A stretch of 64,000 nt of DNA. Origin: Monoplex corrugatus (taxonomy: Eukaryota > Mollusca > Gastropoda > Littorinimorpha > Ranellidae). The stretch covers positions 32,647,813-32,711,812 of the forward strand of contig CM060312.1 in assembly GCA_030674185.1 (NCBI GenBank), written 5' to 3'. A program made the position numbers and the translations under genes. Position 1 is the stretch's first letter; each line of letters starts with the position of its first letter. Shown one piece after another: positions 60,701 through 64,000 of this stretch. Below the pieces are notes generated by a model. The model was not told the DNA's origin. It was given only the letters and a program-made list of their open reading frames with translations, and did no database searches.

Positions 60701-61400
60701 ACTGTTGAATCTCTGTAGATAGAGAGAGTACAACAGGTGGAAATAGAGGAGGGTGGGACTGGCGGATGTCTGTAGATAGAGGAAGTGGGTGGAACAGATG
60801 GAAATAGAGGAGAGTGGGACTGGCGGATGTCTGTAGATAGAGGAAGTGGGTGGAACAAGTGGAAATAGAGGGGGATAGGACTGGTGGATGTCTGTAGATA
60901 GAGGAAGTGGGTGGAACAAGTGGAAATAGAGGGGGATAGGACTGGCGGATGTCTGTAGATAGAGGAAGTGGGTGGAACAAGTGGAAATAGAGGGGGATAG
61001 GACTGGCGGATGTCTGTAGATAGAGAAGTGGGTGGAACAAGTGGAAATAGAGGGGGATAGGACTGGCGGATGTCTGTAGATAGAGGAAGTGGGTGGAACA
61101 AGTGGAAATAGTGGAGGGTGGGCCTTGCGGATATCTGTAGATAGAGAAGTGGGTGGAACAAGTGGAAATAGTGGAGGGTGGGCCTTGCGGATATCTGTAG
61201 ATAGAGGAAGTGGGTGGAACAAGTGGAAATAGTGGAGGGTGGGCCTTGCGGATATCTGTAGATAGAGGAAGTGGGTGGAACAAATGGAAATAGTGGAGGG
61301 TGGGCCTTGCGGATATCTGTAGATAGAGGAAGTGGGTGGAACAAGTGGAAATAGTGGAGGGTGGGCCTTGCGGATATCTGTAGAGGAGGGTGGGTCTGGT
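60700..61400. repeat. ~60-bp minisatellite, GCGGATGTCTG variant
   Basis: The unit changes to GTGGGACTGGCGGATGTCTG, TAGATAGAGGAAGTGGGTGG, AACAAGTGGAAATAGAGG. A sub-block from about 61100 has GTGGGCCTTGCGGATATCTG instead. The unit type changes step by step from the preceding array. Confidence 0.9.
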
Positions 61401-61461
61401 CAACAGATATTTGTAGACAGAGGAGGAGTGTGGGAACGCTTGGATGGATAACTGTAGAGGA

Positions 61462-61975
61462 GGGTGGGACTGTGGATGTCTGTATACAGAGGAAGAGGGT
61501 GGGACTGTGGATGTCTGTATACAGAGGAAGAGGGTGGGACTGTGGATGTCTGTATACTGAGGAAGAGGGTGGGACTGTGGATGTCTGTATACAGAGGAAG
61601 AGGGTGGGACTGTGGACGTCTGTATACAGAGGAAGAGGGTGGGACTGTGGACGTCTGTATACAGAGGAAGAGGGTGGGACTGTGGACGTCTGTATACAGA
61701 GGAAGAGGGTGGGACTGTGGACGTCTGTATACAGAGGAAGAGGGTGGGACTGTGGATGTCTGCATACAGAGGAAGAGGGTGGGACTGTGGACGTCTGTAT
61801 ACAGAGGAAGAGGGTGGGACTGTGGACGTCTGTATACAGAGGAAGAGGGTGGGACTGTGGATGTCTGTATACAGAGGAAGAGGGTGGGACTGTGGATGTC
61901 TGTATACAGAGGAAGAGGGTGGGACTGTGGACGTCTGTATACAGAGGAAGAGGGTGGGACTAGTGGATATCTGTA
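61462..61975. repeat. 35-bp minisatellite, about 14 copies
   Basis: The unit is GTGGATGTCTGTATACAGAG plus GAAGAGGGTGGGACT. Since 35 is not divisible by three, translation repeats only every 105 bp, which gives 35-residue repeats in false frames. Units differ at GGACGTC versus GGATGTC, a CpG/TpG alternative. Confidence 0.95.
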
Positions 61976-61979
61976 AAAA

Positions 61980-63145
61980 AAGGAAGAGGGTAGGTAGAGA
62001 TATCTCACGGCTGTTCCAATCCCACTCTTTAGTTGCAGAAGCCCCAAGCTGTGACCTGACCTTATTTCAGCCAGAGAGGGCCGACCATGCACATCACGCC
62101 TGCTGATAGTGGTTGTGCAGTGGAAGGAAGAAAAATGAGTTAGTTGCTATATAGTCTTAGATTTTACAGCGCCTTTTAACAGTCTGTCTGATGTGTAAAT
62201 GACCGTGTTGCCGATACAAGTAGCATTAAAATGATACCAAACACGACCAGATTAATCTAATAGACTACGCTACTGCATCCTGCACAAAACTGGCTTAATT
62301 TCAGGGAGTAGAGCGATTTTGTCATGATCTCAGGGTTTTTTCCCCCGTAATTTTCAACCGTTCTAGCTAAGCTTCTGAGGTATTCACACACTATTAGAAC
62401 TATGTCACCCAAAATTTAACACTTCGGAAAGCGTCTTCACTTAAGCACAAAAATTCCACCTCGGCAGGGAAGGAGAGAGACGCGATATAATTACCCCACT
62501 GTAGAGCGACAACTTAACCGACACGATGTTTCACCTTGTACAGACCGTTTCCATTTTCTTTTCTTGTGTTCGAGAGAGAGATGCTACAATCTTCAAGACA
62601 TTGTCATACGTATTGATGATCACTTATCACATCCCAGCAGATGGTTTCTGGCTTAATTCGAGTGAGGAGAGCGACGCAAGTTAAGTACCCCACCTTCACG
62701 AAGTTGGCCACTTGACTTGTCTAACTTGGCAAGAGCACACTAAGCACTTGAAGTGTTTTATTTTTTTTATTTGTTTACTTATTTATGTTTTGCCATTGTG
62801 ATTTTTTTTACTGCTTGAGTCGCTTAATACATGCACATCAGAGTGGGGCACTCGGACACAATCGGTTCTGTTCACCTTCAGTGCCTTTCTGATAAGGTTA
62901 CATCAGTATTGACGAACAGAAACAACAGGTTTATCACTCAAAATAGTAGATCTTATGTTTAATTCAAGCATATGTTTTACTGCAGCCAAATATAATTGAC
63001 ATTATGTATTATGTTCCATTGTGTTTGTCGGTGAATGCAGAATATTATGTTGGCAATTTGGACCCAGCTTGTGAGAATACTATGACAAACAGATGTAAAA
63101 AAGGTAAATTCACACATTTTAGAAAGCAAGGTTTTATACATATAC
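61980..63145. other. Low-repeat stretch, no supported gene
   Basis: A splice-like TTTAGTTGCAG at about 62029-62038 precedes a short open frame (AEAPSCDLTLFQPERADHAH) to a TGA near 62104; weak. GGGAAGGAGAGAGACGCGAT with TACCCCACTG near 62470, and GAGCGACGCAAGTTAAG with TACCCCACCTTC near 62670, look like two copies of a dispersed motif. Confidence 0.45.
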
Positions 63146-63149
63146 GACA

Positions 63150-64000
63150 ACTGGTGGGTATGTATAGATAGAGGAAAGTAGGACTGGTGGGTATGTATAG
63201 ATAGCGGAGGGTGGGACTGGTGGGTATGTGTAGACAGAGGAGAGTAGGACTGGTGGGTATGTATAGATAGCGGAGGGTGGGACTGGTGGGTATGTGTAGA
63301 CAGAGGAGAGTAGGACTGGTGGGTATGTATAGATAGCGGAGGGTGGGACTGGTGGGTATGTGTAGACAGAGGAGAGTAGGACTGGTGGGTATGTATAGAT
63401 AGCGGAAGGTGGGACTGGTGGGTATGTGTAGACAGAGGAGAGTAGGACTGGTGAGTATGTGTAGATAGCGGAGGGTGGGACTGGTGAGTATGTGTAGACA
63501 GAGGAGGGTGGGACTGGTGAGTATGTGTAGACAGAGAAGAGTGGGACTGGTGAGTATGTATAGATAGAGGAGGGTGGGACTGGTGAGTATGTGTAGACAG
63601 AGGAGGGTGGGACTGGTGAGTATGTATAGATAGAGGAGGGTGGGACTGGTGAGTATGTGTAGACAGAGAAGAGTGGGACTGGTGAGTATGTATAGATAGA
63701 GGGTGGGACTGGTGATATGTGTAGACAGAGGAGGGTGGGACTGGTGGGTATGTATAGATAGAGGAGGGTGGGACTGGTGGGAATGTGTAGATAGAGGAAG
63801 GTGGGACTGGTGAGTATGTGTAGACAGAAGAGGGTGGGACTGAGGGGTTTGTGTAGATAGAGGAGGGTGGGACTGAGGGGTTTGTGTAGATAGAGGAGGG
63901 TGGGACTGGTGGGTATGTGTAGACAGAGAAGAGTGGGACTGGTGGGTATGTGTAGATAGAGGAAGGTGGGACTGGTGGGTATGTGTGTATAGAGGAGGGT
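63150..64000. repeat. 33-bp minisatellite running off the right edge
   Basis: The unit is GTGGGACTGGTGGGTATGTG plus TAGACAGAGGAGG. At 63150-63450 units alternate between TAGATAGCGGAGG and TAGACAGAGGAGA, giving a 66-bp dimer; later units are mixed. It shares the GTGGGACTGG core with the arrays at 59300-61975. The array is still open at 64000. Confidence 0.93.

Noticed and set aside
60170..61403. 270-350-codon minus-strand frames and 61361-62106 plus-strand frames
   Set aside because: They are minisatellite units translated; there are no start, splice or domain signals.

Overview
The window is non-coding-rich animal DNA, most likely from a gastropod mollusc and probably a caenogastropod. The grounds are split exons with GT/AG borders, many LINE, SINE, MITE and Ty3/Gypsy remnants, tRNA-headed SINEs of a type I associate with marine snails (from memory, not searched), and very heavy (GT)n/(AC)n, (GA)n and (CTGT)n microsatellites. 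There is no sign of bacterial gene organisation. Most long open frames here are microsatellites or minisatellites read as codons, not genes.

Two host genes can be supported, both on the + strand. Gene 1 is the 3' part of an SLC26-family anion transporter. Three exons (about 591-765, 1419-1473 and 5908-6029) join in phase and encode the second half of the cytoplasmic STAS domain. The 4.4-kb intron before the last of these holds a SINE and a roughly 110-copy array of a 27-bp minisatellite. The gene starts left of the window, and the exon after 6029 was not found. Gene 2 is the 5' end of an unidentified gene. It has a TATA-less promoter-like cluster at 25632-25671 (palindromic CACGTG box, ETS site, YY1-like site), a possible 5'UTR exon, and an exon at 27249-27367 that starts a signal peptide and ends in a clean splice donor.

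Layout: 1-6.1 kb is SLC26 with its intronic array. 6.2-8.7 kb holds a minus-strand LINE and simple repeats. 8.86-10.29 kb is a TTAA-flanked MITE whose interior has grown into a minisatellite. 10.4-17.8 kb holds more MITE copies, a 5'-truncated LINE and trinucleotide repeats. 18.3-23.2 kb is a broken minus-strand Ty3/Gypsy element with about 1.9 kb of foreign sequence inside it. 23.3-28.5 kb is SINE-dense and contains the start of gene 2. 28.5-41.5 kb is mostly AT-rich, intron-like sequence with a nested SINE/foldback element. 41.8-57 kb is dominated by compound microsatellites and diverged duplications that carry them. 58-64 kb is a family of related G-rich minisatellites (about 60, 35 and 33 bp periods) that runs off the right edge.

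No complete gene, CRISPR array, rRNA or functional tRNA was seen. The most notable features are the MITE that became a satellite, the nested SINE and Penelope-like foldback insertions with recognisable target-site duplications, six tails of one LINE family, and the promoter plus signal-peptide exon of gene 2. All family assignments come from motif reading without database searches.
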